Program-made: the position numbers and the translations under genes | Shown here: positions 40,744 to 50,646 of the stretch, in pieces | Layout: each line of letters begins with the position of its first letter | Numbering within the stretch: the first letter of the stretch is position 1 | Source of the DNA: Castellaniella sp049651205 | GTDB taxonomy: Bacteria; Pseudomonadota; Gammaproteobacteria; Burkholderiales; Burkholderiaceae_B | Direction: 5' to 3' | NCBI RefSeq assembly: GCF_049651205.1 | Contig: NZ_JBASBR010000007.1 | Location: 248,001 to 312,000, forward strand | Length of the DNA stretch: 64,000 nt | Notes under the pieces: model-generated | The model's input: the letters and a program-made list of their open reading frames with translations, nothing else | Told to the model about the DNA's origin: nothing | Database searches by the model: none

Positions 40744-41951
40744 GCGGCATAAGAGCGTAGTCGGTACGCAAATTGTTCAAGCCCTTCGATGCCGCTGGCC
40801 TGCGCCCGCTGGCACCAGGCCCGTAAATCAGCCAGGAGTTGGTCGCTGCTGACGGTGGAGGATTCCCAGATGGCAGTGAGCTCGTGGCGCATCTGCAGCA
40901 AGGTGGACAAGGTGGGCGCAATGGTGAGCGCACGGGCAACCTCGGCCTGTTGCAGCGGTGCCAGGGCTTGTGGGTCGCGCAGCAGCCACTGACGACAGCG
41001 GCGCAACAAGGTGCGCTCGGCCTTGCAGCGGCGCAGCTTGAGCACCTTGATTTCGTGCGCCACCGCAGACTTGATCATCCGTGAATACCGCGCCAGGACA
41101 TCATAGCGGTGGGCAATGATCTCTTGCAGCTGCTCTTGGTCCATGGCCTCGATGGCCACCGGGCCATTTGCCTGCCAGCGCAGGCGCGGTGCCACACGAC
41201 GCACCTTGGCCAGCCCAAAAAACTGCAGGATGCGGATATATCCCCAACCCAGATCGAACTCGTACCAGCGTGAAGAAAACTTGGCAGAGGTGCCGTAGGC
41301 ATGATGGTTGTTGTGCAGCTCTTCTCCACCAATCAGGACACCCCAGGGCACGACATTGGTGCTTTGGTCGGGACATGCAAAATTGCGGTAGCCCCAGGCA
41401 TGGCCCAGGCCGTTAACCACTCCGGCCGCCCAAAACGGGATCCAGGCCATCTGTACGGCCCAGATGGTTAGCCCCACCACGCCAAACAGTGCCAGGTCGA
41501 TCAACAGCATCAGCATGATCCCCAGCAGGTTGTGCCGCGAGTACAGGCGGCGTTCGATCCAGTCGTCCGGAACGCCGTGCCCATAACGCTTGAGGGTGTC
41601 GGCATTGCCTGCTTCATCGCGATAGAGCTCGGCACCACGGAAAAAGACCTGTCCCAGACCAAATACCACCGGAGAATGAGGGTCGCCCTCGCGCTCACAT
41701 TTGGCGTGATGCTTGCGATGAATGGCCACCCATTCGCGCGTCACCATCCCGGTGGTGAACCACAACCAGAAGCGAAAAAAATGCGCCACAACGGGATGCA
41801 GATCAAGCCCGCGATGGGCCTGACTACGGTGCAGGAACAGGGTAACCGCCGCAATAGTGATGTGCGTCAGCACCAGCGTCACCGCCAGCAGGGCCCAGGG
41901 GCCCCACTGCAAAATGCCACCGTGCAGAAACGTCAGCCAGGAAAATGTCAT
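40740..41951 (-). CDS. acyl-CoA/fatty-acid desaturase with long C-terminal extension
   Basis: 403 residues. The three His boxes of membrane desaturases are seen: HRSQAHR (about 41-47), HRKHH and HNNHH, with four hydrophobic segments between. Residues about 270-403 are an extra soluble, Arg/Leu-rich part ending RAWCQRAQASGIEGLEQFAYRLRSYA, which resembles the C-terminal end of ISL3-type transposases. It probably introduces a delta-9-type double bond for membrane fluidity. Coupled to uvrD downstream. Confidence 0.88.
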   Translation of the reverse strand: MTFSWLTFLHGGILQWGPWALLAVTLVLTHITIAAVTLFLHRSQAHRGLDLHPVVAHFFRFWLWFTTGMVTREWVAIHRKHHAKCEREGDPHSPVVFGLGQVFFRGAELYRDEAGNADTLKRYGHGVPDDWIERRLYSRHNLLGIMLMLLIDLALFGVVGLTIWAVQMAWIPFWAAGVVNGLGHAWGYRNFACPDQSTNVVPWGVLIGGEELHNNHHAYGTSAKFSSRWYEFDLGWGYIRILQFFGLAKVRRVAPRLRWQANGPVAIEAMDQEQLQEIIAHRYDVLARYSRMIKSAVAHEIKVLKLRRCKAERTLLRRCRQWLLRDPQALAPLQQAEVARALTIAPTLSTLLQMRHELTAIWESSTVSSDQLLADLRAWCQRAQASGIEGLEQFAYRLRSYAA

Positions 41952-42028
41952 GGGAAATCGGAACCAGGCCCCGAGAATTTAGGAGAGGCCCTTTAGTGTA
42001 GTCCAGGTGGCAAGTAGCCAACAGTCAG

Positions 42029-43534
42029 TCAACTGCTGTGCGTCTCTGGCCCCTCTTGGTTGGCAGACTCATCAATGAATGCCGGAGAAGCCGTTTCCGC
42101 CGGCGCTTCTGGCTGAGCCGCATCTGCCTGGGCAGCCGCAGTGGCCGGATCGGCAGGCTTATCCGCACTGGCGAGATTTGTCTCATCAGCCACCTTTTCT
42201 TTAGTGGCCGACGGCGCGCTACGCCGCTGCATCACAGCGGCAAAAAAGCCATCCGTGCCATGAACATCAGGACGCAACCGCAGCCAGGGGCCTTCTAGAG
42301 GCACGCGAATATCGCGATCAGACAGCACTTTGCCCGCATCCAGCAAAGTGAAATCAGGGTTTTCGGCCAAAAACGCTTCTACCTGCTGCTCGTTTTCTTC
42401 GGGCAAGAGGCTGCAGCTGGCATACACCAGCCGCCCCCCCGGACGCACGCACGAAGCTGCATCCCGCAAAATAGCCGCCTGGGTGGCACACAGTTCTACA
42501 AGAGACTCCGGGTGCTGACGCCATTTGAGATCGGGGTTGCGCCGCAAGGTGCCCAGACCGCTGCAGGGTGCATCCACCAATACCCGATGGGCTTTGCCGC
42601 GCAGGCGCTTGACCCGTTGATCATGGCGCTCGGCGATCACCACCGGCACAATATTGGATAAACCGCTACGGGCAAAGCGCGGCTTGGCTCGTGCCAGGCG
42701 GGCGGTAGAGACATCAAATGCGTACAGCCGCCCGGTAGATCTCATCAGCGCACCCAGCAACAGGGTTTTGCCCCCTGCTCCCGCGCAATAGTCGATGATC
42801 ATCTCGCCGCGCCGGGGTGCCACCAAGGCGGCCAGCAACTGGCTGCCTTCGTCCTGAACCTCGATTTCACCGCGTTCAAAGGATCTCCACCGATTGATGG
42901 GCGGCCGCCCCTGGATGCGCATGCCCCAGGGTGAGTACGGGGTTGGCTGAGCATCCCAGCGTGCCTCCGGCCCTTGTGCCCACGCGGCCAACACGGTGTC
43001 GCGATCTGTTTTTAACGGGTTGATGCGCAAATCGAGTGGCGCCTGGCGGTTGAGGGCCAGCAAGAGGGATTCGGGCTCCGGCAACGTTTGCAATCGTTCC
43101 ATCAGCCAATCCGGCACGCTGTAGCGCACCGCTAGCGGCAACGTGGTGACATCGAATTTCTGGACATAATCCAGCCAGCCTCGTTCGGGTTCTTCGAGAC
43201 CCGTATCCAGAGTGCTGCGTGGCCACACCGAGGCCAGGCCCAGGACGGCCAGGCGGCGGGTGGCCGCACCCTGCCCGCTTTCGGCAAACTGGCGGTAGCG
43301 ACGCAGATGCCGCAAGACATCAAACACGGCTTCGGCAATCTCGCCACGGTCGCGCTGACCCACCTGGCTATGTGCACGAAACCAGTGCGACAGCACTGCA
43401 TCAGCGGGATAGCGCCATTGCAGCACCTCTCCGAGCACCTGACGTACTTGCTCGATGCGAGCGGCTGCCATCACGTAAGGCCGTGACGGCGCGTCGGCTT
43501 TTGGCGACCGGCGCCGTGAATCATGGGTTGCCAT
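42029..43534 (-). CDS. RsmB/NOP2-family rRNA (cytosine-5) methyltransferase
   Basis: 501 residues from the ATG at 43534 (CAGGA upstream); the frame is open to 43717 but that part overlaps purN. SAM motif DYCAGAGGKTLLLGALM, VLVDAPCSGLGTLRRNPDLKW (motif IV with catalytic Cys) and YASCSLLPEENEQQ (motif VI Cys) define the RNA m5C methyltransferase family. The C-terminal 60 residues are an Ala/Glu-rich low-complexity tail. Ten bases after purN. Confidence 0.88.
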   Translation of the reverse strand: MATHDSRRRSPKADAPSRPYVMAAARIEQVRQVLGEVLQWRYPADAVLSHWFRAHSQVGQRDRGEIAEAVFDVLRHLRRYRQFAESGQGAATRRLAVLGLASVWPRSTLDTGLEEPERGWLDYVQKFDVTTLPLAVRYSVPDWLMERLQTLPEPESLLLALNRQAPLDLRINPLKTDRDTVLAAWAQGPEARWDAQPTPYSPWGMRIQGRPPINRWRSFERGEIEVQDEGSQLLAALVAPRRGEMIIDYCAGAGGKTLLLGALMRSTGRLYAFDVSTARLARAKPRFARSGLSNIVPVVIAERHDQRVKRLRGKAHRVLVDAPCSGLGTLRRNPDLKWRQHPESLVELCATQAAILRDAASCVRPGGRLVYASCSLLPEENEQQVEAFLAENPDFTLLDAGKVLSDRDIRVPLEGPWLRLRPDVHGTDGFFAAVMQRRSAPSATKEKVADETNLASADKPADPATAAAQADAAQPEAPAETASPAFIDESANQEGPETHSS

Positions 43535-43544
43535 GCGAATCCTG

Positions 43545-44213
43545 TTAATTGAAGAGATTGGGCCCTGCCCAGGCCCGATGCGGCTGATCCCGCACCTGAA
43601 CCCGACCATCGGCCAGCAATGTGACACGGTCTTGTGCCAACCACCGCAGCACCTGGGTGTAGAGGGCATGCTCGACAGGCAAAAGGCGTGTGGCCAGTGT
43701 GTCGGGCGTGTCATCATGGTGCACCGGAATCACCCCTTGGGCAATGATGGGCCCGTGATCGAGCACCGGCGTGACATAGTGAACCGTACAGCCATGCCAC
43801 TGCACGCCCTGAGCCAGCGCCTGCTGATGCGTGTGCAGCCCCGGGAAAACCGGCAATAGCGAAGGATGAATATTGATGATCTGGCCTTCAAAGTGACGCA
43901 CCAGGCTGGTACCCAGCACACGCATGAACCCAGCCAGCAAAATGTAATCGGGTGCCAGCGCATCCAGTTGCGCCTGTAAGGCAGTGTCGAAAGCATCCCG
44001 GGTGGGAAACGCATGGTGTGACAATGCATACGCGGGCAAGCCCTGCGCCTGCGCCCACGCCAGTCCGGCCGCTTCCGGGCGATTGGAGATCACACCACAA
44101 ATCTGAACCGGCAAGTGCTCGGCTTGCACGCACTCAGCCAGGGCCTGCATGTTTGACCCCCTGCCCGAGATCAGGATCACCACGCGTAGCGGCTTTTCGG
44201 GGGTATGCTTCAT
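43545..44213 (-). CDS. purN: phosphoribosylglycinamide formyltransferase
   Basis: 222 residues from the ATG at 44213 (GGAG 9 bases upstream); the frame reaches 44330 but the added part overlaps ribF. VILISGRGSNMQAL (near 13), the formyl-tetrahydrofolate motif INIHPSLLPVFPG and HYVTPVLDHGPIIAQ with the catalytic Asp are standard. It catalyses the third step of purine synthesis. Divergent from ribF. Confidence 0.94.
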   Translation of the reverse strand: MKHTPEKPLRVVILISGRGSNMQALAECVQAEHLPVQICGVISNRPEAAGLAWAQAQGLPAYALSHHAFPTRDAFDTALQAQLDALAPDYILLAGFMRVLGTSLVRHFEGQIINIHPSLLPVFPGLHTHQQALAQGVQWHGCTVHYVTPVLDHGPIIAQGVIPVHHDDTPDTLATRLLPVEHALYTQVLRWLAQDRVTLLADGRVQVRDQPHRAWAGPNLFN

Positions 44214-44312
44214 GCGTCCACACTCCGACATAAAATTGACTGCTTTGTTTGCGCGCCAGGGCGTCTGCCCAGCCACGCACAAGACCAAACCCGAAATTGT
44301 AAACTGTCTGAC

Positions 44313-45278
44313 GTGAACCCTGCTGCCCACCTCTATCGCACCCTACCGCGCCAAGTACCTCTGGCGCCCGGCGCGCTCACTATTGGCAATTTCGACGGCG
44401 TGCATCTGGGCCATCAGGCAATCCTGCAACAGGTCTGCCAGCACGCCAGGATACAGGGGCTGGTTCCCAGTGTGATGACGTTTGCACCGCACCCCCGGGC
44501 CTTTTTTGCCCGCAAGGGCGGGCGCCCCGAGCTCATCCCCACACAAATCAGCACGCTGCGCGACAAAACCGCCATGCTGGCAGCACATGGCATGCAGCGC
44601 ATCGTGGTACAGCGCTTTAACCAGCAACTGGCCGACATGTCAGCCGAAGACTTCATCCGCAAATTGTTGGTAGAGGGGCTGAACACCCGCTGGCTGCTGG
44701 TGGGCGAAGACTTCCGCTACGGACACAAGCGCAGTGGCGATGTCGCCTTGTTGCGGCACATGGGCGAAACCCACGGCTTTGAGGTACAAACGCTGGCCGA
44801 TGTCAACGACCGCCATGGTCAGCGCATTTCAAGCTCGGCATTGCGCACCGCGCTGGCAGTGGGCAACCTGGATCACAGCCGACAGCTTTTAGGTGCGCCG
44901 TTTCGCATCAGCGGACACGTCATCCACGGACAAAAACTGGGCCGCAACCTGGGGTTTCCAACACTTAACCTGCGGGTACCCGCGCCTTGTGCTGCCCGCT
45001 CGGGCATCTACATTGTGCGTGTTCATGGGCTGCAAGATCAGCCCATGCCCGGGGTAGCCAGCCTGGGGGTACGCCCCACAGTGACACGAGATGGGCCGCT
45101 GCTGCTCGAGACTCACATCATTGATCAAGGCGTCAATGCCTACGGTAAACTGGTGTGCGTCGAATTCCTCGAATTTTTACGCGACGAGGAATATTTCCCC
45201 GATTTAACCACCCTGATCGCCGCCATCCAGCAAGATGTGCAAGGCGCTCGCGACTATTTCGCCTCCCATGGACTATAG
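44313..45278 (+). CDS. ribF: bifunctional riboflavin kinase / FAD synthetase
   Basis: 321 residues from GTG 44313, giving the normal N-terminus (a short strand, then GALTIGNFDGVHLGHQ). FAPHPRAFF and the flavokinase part GHVIHGQKLGRNLGFPTLNL are characteristic. It makes FMN and FAD. ileS begins inside its last codons. An ATG at 44205 exists but would add unrelated residues. Confidence 0.93.
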   Translation: MNPAAHLYRTLPRQVPLAPGALTIGNFDGVHLGHQAILQQVCQHARIQGLVPSVMTFAPHPRAFFARKGGRPELIPTQISTLRDKTAMLAAHGMQRIVVQRFNQQLADMSAEDFIRKLLVEGLNTRWLLVGEDFRYGHKRSGDVALLRHMGETHGFEVQTLADVNDRHGQRISSSALRTALAVGNLDHSRQLLGAPFRISGHVIHGQKLGRNLGFPTLNLRVPAPCAARSGIYIVRVHGLQDQPMPGVASLGVRPTVTRDGPLLLETHIIDQGVNAYGKLVCVEFLEFLRDEEYFPDLTTLIAAIQQDVQGARDYFASHGL

Positions 45279-48108
45279 AGACACCCTGAATCTGCCAGAA
45301 TCCCCCTTCCCAATGCGGGGCAACCTGGCCAAACGTGAGCCAGGCTGGATTGCCGCCTGGGAAGAAAAAAAGATTTACGCAGTCATCCGGGAGGCGGCCC
45401 AGGGGCGGCCCAAATTCATTTTGCACGATGGCCCCCCCTATGCCAACGGCGACATCCATATCGGCCACGCGGTCAACAAGATCCTCAAGGACATCATTGT
45501 CAAAAGCCGTGACATGGCAGGGTTTGACGCGCAATACGTCCCCGGCTGGGATTGCCACGGCATGCCCATCGAAATCCAGATCGAGAAAAAATACGGCAAG
45601 CACTTGCCGGTCGCCGAGGTACAAGCCAAGGCACGCGCCTATGCCGCCGAGCAGATCGAGCGCCAACGCACCGATTTCAAGCGCCTGGGCGTGCTGGCCG
45701 AATGGGATAACCCCTACCTCACCATGAACCCGCACAACGAGGCGGACGAACTGCGTGCCCTGGCACACATCATGGAAAAAGGCTTTGTATTCCGTGGCCT
45801 CAAGCCGGTTAACTGGTGCTTTGACTGCGGCTCGGCGCTGGCCGAGGCTGAAGTCGAGTACGCCGATCGCAAGGACGCATCGGTGGATGTCGCCTTTGCA
45901 TTTGACGACCACCAAGCAATAGCGCACGCATTTGGCTTGGCTGAAGCCACCGAGGCCGGCGCCATCGTCATCTGGACAACCACCCCCTGGACCATCCCGG
46001 CCAACCAGGCTCTTAACCTGCACCCCGACCACGAATATGCCCTGGTACGCCTGGCTCAGCCGCTACCCACTGGCCGGATGCTGATTTTAGCCAGCGAGTT
46101 GGTTGAAAACTGCCTGCAGCGCTGGGATCTCCAAGGCGAAATCATCGCCCGAGCCTCGGGGCAGGCACTTAACGGGCTGGCCTTCCGTCATCCCCTATAC
46201 GATGTCGATCCCGGATACCGGCGCCTGGCTCCCGTGTACCTGGGAGACTATGTCACGCTCGAGTCCGGCACCGGTGTGGTGCACTCTGCGCCTGCCTATG
46301 GCGTCGAAGACTTCATCTCTTGCAAAGCCCACGGGATGACCGACAGCGACATCATCAGTCCGGTGATGGGCAACGGGCATTACGCTGAGAGCCTGCCGCT
46401 GTTTGGTGGCCAGATGATCTGGAAAGCCAATCCGCTCATCATCGAGGCCTTGCGTAACGCCGGCAGCCTGTTGCATACCGCCACCCACACACACAGCTAC
46501 ATGCACTGCTGGCGCCATAAGACCCCCATCATCTACCGCGCCACCAGCCAGTGGTTTGCGGGGATGGATATCACGCCAAACTCAGGCCCATCTTTGCGCG
46601 AAATGGCGCTCAAGGGCGTGGACGACACGGCCTTTTATCCAGCTTGGGGGCGCGCGCGCCTGCACGCCATGATCGCCAACCGCCCCGATTGGACACTCTC
46701 GCGCCAGCGGCAGTGGGGGGTGCCCATGGCCTTTTTTGTCCACAAAGAAACTGGTGCCCTGCATCCCGACACACCCAAGCTGCTCGACCAGATCGCAGAG
46801 CGTGTCGAGCGCGAGGGCATCGAAGCCTGGCAGACACTCGACCCTCGCGATCTGCTGGGTGAGGACGCCGATCACTACGAAAAAAACCGTGACACCCTGG
46901 ACGTCTGGTTTGATTCCGGCACCACACATGCCACGGTGTTGGGTGGTCAGGATCACGTGCTCAAGGGCTCGCACGCCCAACAACTGGCCTGGCCGGCCGA
47001 CCTCTACCTCGAAGGCTCCGATCAGCACCGCGGGTGGTTCCACTCCTCACTGCTGACGGGCTGCATGTTGTATGGGCGTCCGCCCTACAAAGCCTTGCTT
47101 ACCCACGGCTTTGTGGTGGATGGCAAAGGCAAGAAAATGAGCAAGTCGGTGGGTAATGTGGTGTACCCCCAAGAGGTTTCAAACTCGCTCGGGGCCGAGA
47201 TCCTGCGCCTTTGGACGGCTTCTACCGATTACTCTGGTGAACTCTCCATCTCCAAGCAGATTCTCGATCGCGTCGTCGAATCCTATCGGCGCATCCGCAA
47301 CACCTTGAAATTCCTGCTGGGCAACCTGGCCGACTTCAACCCGGCAACAGACGCAGTCGCCCTGGATCAGCTTCTGGAAATCGACCGCTATGCCCTGCAG
47401 ATGACTGCGGGCATGCAAACCGAGGTGCTGGCCGCCTACGATCGCTACGAATTCCATAGCGCTGTGGCCCGGCTGCAAATCTTCTGCTCAGAAGACCTTG
47501 GTGCGTTTTACCTGGATATCCTCAAAGACCGCCTGTACACCACGGGCAAAGACAGCCTCTCGCGGCGTGCGGCACAAACAGCCTTGCATCACATCACGCA
47601 GTCGCTGCTCAAGCTGCTTGCACCCATCCTCTCCTTCACGGTCGAAGAAGCCTGGGCCGATTTGCAAGGCAATCCAGGCTCACCCACCATCTTTACCGAG
47701 CTCTTTCACGTGTTGCCGCAACAGGCAGATACGGGCCCCTTGCTCAGCCGCTGGACACGCCTGCGCGAGATCCGCGCAGACACCATGCGCGAAATCGAAA
47801 CCGTCCGGGCACGCGGAGAAATCGGCTCATCCCTGGCTGCCGAGATCGACTACCACGCCTCAGGCGAAGACCTTGCCCTGCTGCAAAGCCTGGGCGAGGA
47901 TCTGCGTTTTGTGATGCTGGTCTCGCGGGCAGATGTCCATTCTGCCGAGGGCGCACTGGGCATTCAGGTTCATGCATCTTCACACGAGAAATGTGGTCGC
48001 TGCTGGCACCATCGTGCCGATGTCGGCCACAACACCACTCACCCGCAGCTTTGCGGGCGCTGCGTCGAAAACCTGTTTGGCGATGGCGAAGTCCGTCACC
48101 ATGCCTAA
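45268..48108 (+). CDS. ileS: isoleucyl-tRNA synthetase
   Basis: 946 residues of class I synthetase. HIGH in GDIHIGHAVNKILKD (near 68), KMSKS in GKKMSKSVGNVV, the editing domain with WTTTPWTIPANQALN, and C-terminal zinc cysteines CGRCWHH and CGRC. Starts 11 bases before the ribF stop and runs 8 bases into lspA, the classic ribF-ileS-lspA order. Confidence 0.96.
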   Translation: MDYRDTLNLPESPFPMRGNLAKREPGWIAAWEEKKIYAVIREAAQGRPKFILHDGPPYANGDIHIGHAVNKILKDIIVKSRDMAGFDAQYVPGWDCHGMPIEIQIEKKYGKHLPVAEVQAKARAYAAEQIERQRTDFKRLGVLAEWDNPYLTMNPHNEADELRALAHIMEKGFVFRGLKPVNWCFDCGSALAEAEVEYADRKDASVDVAFAFDDHQAIAHAFGLAEATEAGAIVIWTTTPWTIPANQALNLHPDHEYALVRLAQPLPTGRMLILASELVENCLQRWDLQGEIIARASGQALNGLAFRHPLYDVDPGYRRLAPVYLGDYVTLESGTGVVHSAPAYGVEDFISCKAHGMTDSDIISPVMGNGHYAESLPLFGGQMIWKANPLIIEALRNAGSLLHTATHTHSYMHCWRHKTPIIYRATSQWFAGMDITPNSGPSLREMALKGVDDTAFYPAWGRARLHAMIANRPDWTLSRQRQWGVPMAFFVHKETGALHPDTPKLLDQIAERVEREGIEAWQTLDPRDLLGEDADHYEKNRDTLDVWFDSGTTHATVLGGQDHVLKGSHAQQLAWPADLYLEGSDQHRGWFHSSLLTGCMLYGRPPYKALLTHGFVVDGKGKKMSKSVGNVVYPQEVSNSLGAEILRLWTASTDYSGELSISKQILDRVVESYRRIRNTLKFLLGNLADFNPATDAVALDQLLEIDRYALQMTAGMQTEVLAAYDRYEFHSAVARLQIFCSEDLGAFYLDILKDRLYTTGKDSLSRRAAQTALHHITQSLLKLLAPILSFTVEEAWADLQGNPGSPTIFTELFHVLPQQADTGPLLSRWTRLREIRADTMREIETVRARGEIGSSLAAEIDYHASGEDLALLQSLGEDLRFVMLVSRADVHSAEGALGIQVHASSHEKCGRCWHHRADVGHNTTHPQLCGRCVENLFGDGEVRHHA

Positions 48109-48649
48109 GGTACCCACGCCCGGCCAGAGTGCATCCTCAGCCGGACGGGCAGACGCCCTCACAAGCCGCACACGCGTCCGGGCCTGGCTGATTTACCTGC
48201 TTTGGGCGGTACTGATCATTGTTCTGGACCAAGCCAGCAAGGCCTGGATCACCGACCACTTCAGCCACGGCGAGCGCGCCAATGTACTGCCGTTCTTCGA
48301 TTTCACGTTGCTGTACAACACAGGTGCCGCATTCAGTTTTCTGGCTGACGGCGGCGGCGCCCAGCGCTGGCTGTTTACCGCCATTGCCTTGCTGGCAGCA
48401 GGCTTTATCCTGCGCTGGCTATACACCCAGGCAGAACAGCGCCTGCTGTGCACCGCCCTGATTTGCATCCTGGGCGGGGCATTGGGCAACGCCATCGATC
48501 GCCTGCTTCACGGCCACGTGGTGGATTTTTTGCTGTTTTACTGGCATAACTGGTTTTTCCCGGCCTTCAATGTGGCAGACATTGCAATCACCTGCGGCGC
48601 GGGGCTGCTGATTCTGGACGAGATCCTGCGCGCCCGGCGCGCCCGCTGA
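48101..48649 (+). CDS. lspA: lipoprotein signal peptidase
   Basis: 182 residues starting at ATG 48101, overlapping ileS by 8 bases; a start at 48083 is an alternative. Four hydrophobic helices and the catalytic aspartates in GNAIDRLLHGHVVDF and FNVADIAI identify signal peptidase II, which cleaves prolipoproteins. The first about 25 residues are a polar extension compared with most LspA proteins. Confidence 0.93.
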   Translation: MPKVPTPGQSASSAGRADALTSRTRVRAWLIYLLWAVLIIVLDQASKAWITDHFSHGERANVLPFFDFTLLYNTGAAFSFLADGGGAQRWLFTAIALLAAGFILRWLYTQAEQRLLCTALICILGGALGNAIDRLLHGHVVDFLLFYWHNWFFPAFNVADIAITCGAGLLILDEILRARRAR

Positions 48650-48662
48650 AAAGGAAAACGCC

Positions 48663-49859
48663 ATGCCTGAACTCTCTGGCAAACATATTGTTCTCGGTCT
48701 AACCGGCGGCATCGCCTGCTATAAAGCAGCCGAACTATTGCGCCGCCTGCAAGATGCAGGCGCCACCGTAGACGTCGTCATGACCGAAGCCGCCACCGGC
48801 TTTATCACCGCCGCCACGTTTCAGGCGCTATCAGGGCGCCCGGTGTGGGCGGATACCTGGGATGCCCGGGCCCCCAACCGGATGGCACATATCAATCTGG
48901 CCCGCACGGCCGATGCCATCCTGATCGCACCGACCAGCACCGATTTCATGGCCAAGTTGGCACACGGCATGGCCGACGATCTCCTCAGCACGCTGTGCGT
49001 TGCCCGTGGGGCTGTGCCCTTGCTGATTGCACCGGCCATGAACCACGAAATGTGGACACATCCAGCCACCCAGCGCAACGCCAGGCAACTTCGCCAAGAC
49101 GGCATCACCCTGATCGGGCCGGCCGAAGGCTACCAGGCCTGCGGCGAAACCGGCTCTGGGCGCATGATGGAAGCAGCACAGATCCTGCAGGCCTTGGTCG
49201 CATTTTTTCAGCCCAAGGTATTGGCCGGAAAACGCGTTTTATTAACCGCCGGCCCCACCAGCGAGATCATCGATCCTGTCCGTGTACTTACCAACCGCTC
49301 GTCGGGGCGCATGGGATATGCCCTGGCGCAGGCCGCTGCCGAAGCCGGCGCCCAGGTTACCCTGGTTTCAGGCCCCACCGCATTGCCCTGCCCCGATGAC
49401 GTTACCCGGATTTCTGTCACGCAAGCACGCGAAATGCATGCCGAAACCCTTGCCCGGGCCCCCAACACCGAGATCTTCATTGCCGTCGCCGCCGTGGCTG
49501 ATTGGGGTATTGCCAACCCATCGGCCCAAAAACTCAAGAAACACGATGACGATGCACCACCCGTTATCCAGTTTGTACCCAACCCCGATATCCTGGCCGA
49601 TGTGGCTGCCTTGCCGGCAGGCCCCTGGTGCGTGGGTTTCGCCGCCGAAACCGAGCACCTGCACGAACACGCCCAGGCCAAACGCCAGCGCAAGGGCATC
49701 CCGGTCATCGTCGGCAACCTGGCTCAGCAGGCCATGGAAGCCGCAGACACCGAGCTCATCATCTTCGACCAGCACGGTGCCTATCCGCTGCCTCGTCAAG
49801 ACAAACTCCAGGCGGCCCGCCAGCTGATCAGCTGGATTGCTGCGCACTTGCCCGCCTGA
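48663..49859 (+). CDS. coaBC: phosphopantothenoylcysteine decarboxylase / phosphopantothenate-cysteine ligase
   Basis: 398 residues. The FMN-dependent CoaC part (LGLTGGIACYKAAELLRRL, PTSTDFMAKLAHGMADDLLSTL, PAMNHEMW) is followed by CoaB (LLTAGPTSEIIDPVRVLTNRSSGRMG and AAVADW). Two steps of coenzyme A synthesis. Located 13 bases after lspA and before dut, a common proteobacterial order. Confidence 0.95.
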   Translation: MPELSGKHIVLGLTGGIACYKAAELLRRLQDAGATVDVVMTEAATGFITAATFQALSGRPVWADTWDARAPNRMAHINLARTADAILIAPTSTDFMAKLAHGMADDLLSTLCVARGAVPLLIAPAMNHEMWTHPATQRNARQLRQDGITLIGPAEGYQACGETGSGRMMEAAQILQALVAFFQPKVLAGKRVLLTAGPTSEIIDPVRVLTNRSSGRMGYALAQAAAEAGAQVTLVSGPTALPCPDDVTRISVTQAREMHAETLARAPNTEIFIAVAAVADWGIANPSAQKLKKHDDDAPPVIQFVPNPDILADVAALPAGPWCVGFAAETEHLHEHAQAKRQRKGIPVIVGNLAQQAMEAADTELIIFDQHGAYPLPRQDKLQAARQLISWIAAHLPA

Positions 49860-49872
49860 ATCCCCTGCTTTG

Positions 49873-49900
49873 CCGCACCGCCCTCCACCAGGCGGTGCGG
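49873..49900 (+). other. perfect hairpin between coaBC and dut
   Basis: CCGCACCGCC (49873-49882) and GGCGGTGCGG (49891-49900), loop 8. No T-run follows directly. It may slow decay or separate expression of the two cistrons. Confidence 0.5.
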
Positions 49901-49923
49901 GAAGCGATTTTCTGGAAACCACC

Positions 49924-50391
49924 ATGCAAAGAAGACTCATCCAGGCCCGTATCGTCAATCCACTGCTGGGCACCGAGGCCATCCCTCGGCCCGATTACGC
50001 CACCGGGGGCTCTGCCGCTATGGATCTGCGTGCCTGCCTGGAAACGCCCCTGCGCCTGTTGCCCGGCCAGCGGTTGCCAATACCCACCGGTCTGGCCCTG
50101 AACATGATGGACCCAGGCCTGGTGGCCATCGTGGCTTCACGCTCGGGCCTGTCACTCAAGCACGGCATCCGTGTCGCACAGGGCATTGGCGTGATCGACG
50201 CCGACTATCACGGCGAGATCAAGGTGCTGCTGGCCAATGACAGCACCGAACCCTATGACATCCAGCCCGGCGACCGCATTGCACAACTGATGTTTCAGCC
50301 CGTGGTACAGGCAGACCTGCTTCTCACTGAAACCTTTGACACTGAAACCGAGCGCGGCACCGGTGGTTTTGGCAGCACGGGCAAGCGGTAA
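49924..50391 (+). CDS. dut: dUTP diphosphatase
   Basis: 155 residues. All trimeric dUTPase motifs are present: GSAAMDLRA, ASRSGLSLKHG, QGIGVIDADYHGEI, GDRIAQLMF and the C-terminal P-loop-like RGTGGFGSTG. It converts dUTP to dUMP and keeps uracil out of DNA. Confidence 0.95.
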   Translation: MQRRLIQARIVNPLLGTEAIPRPDYATGGSAAMDLRACLETPLRLLPGQRLPIPTGLALNMMDPGLVAIVASRSGLSLKHGIRVAQGIGVIDADYHGEIKVLLANDSTEPYDIQPGDRIAQLMFQPVVQADLLLTETFDTETERGTGGFGSTGKR

Positions 50392-50406
50392 ACACCGTAC
50401 CCATCA

Positions 50407-50445
50407 AAGGGGCTACCTCAATCCTTCGATAGGTAAACCCCTTCC
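50407..50445 (+). terminator. imperfect stem-loop after dut
   Basis: AAGGGGCTACCT and AGGTAAACCCCTT pair imperfectly around a 12-base loop, 16 bases after the dut stop. There is no T-run, so termination may be weak or Rho-dependent. Confidence 0.35.
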
Positions 50446-50470
50446 CTCGCCATACTAGGGATATTAGTGA

Positions 50471-50544
50471 AACCTCTAGGTTGTACCAAAAATTGACGAT
50501 GGTTAAACTTCAACCAAGTTCTCGGCCAGCACAGTGGTTGTACC
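50471..50544. promoter_or_regulatory. repeated GGTTGTACC motifs in the liv operon leader
   Basis: GGTTGTACC occurs at 50479-50487 and 50536-50544. The first is part of AACCTCTAGGTTGTACC, itself containing the palindrome AACCTCTAGGTT; GGTTAAACTTCAACC lies between at 50501-50515. TAGGTTGTACC recurs upstream of putA. Probable transcription-factor sites for the livJHMGF operon. Confidence 0.5.
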
Positions 50545-50646
50545 TTCTGTTTGCTGTTCGGGAATACCCCCATGGTACGTAATAGTTACTCTTAATATAT
50601 TACGGATATATGGCTCCATCCGGGTCCATGCAAAGGAGATCCCCAC

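Noticed and set aside
43535..43717. 61-residue extension of the rRNA methyltransferase
   Set aside because: It overlaps purN, and the ATG at 43534 has a ribosome site just after the purN stop.
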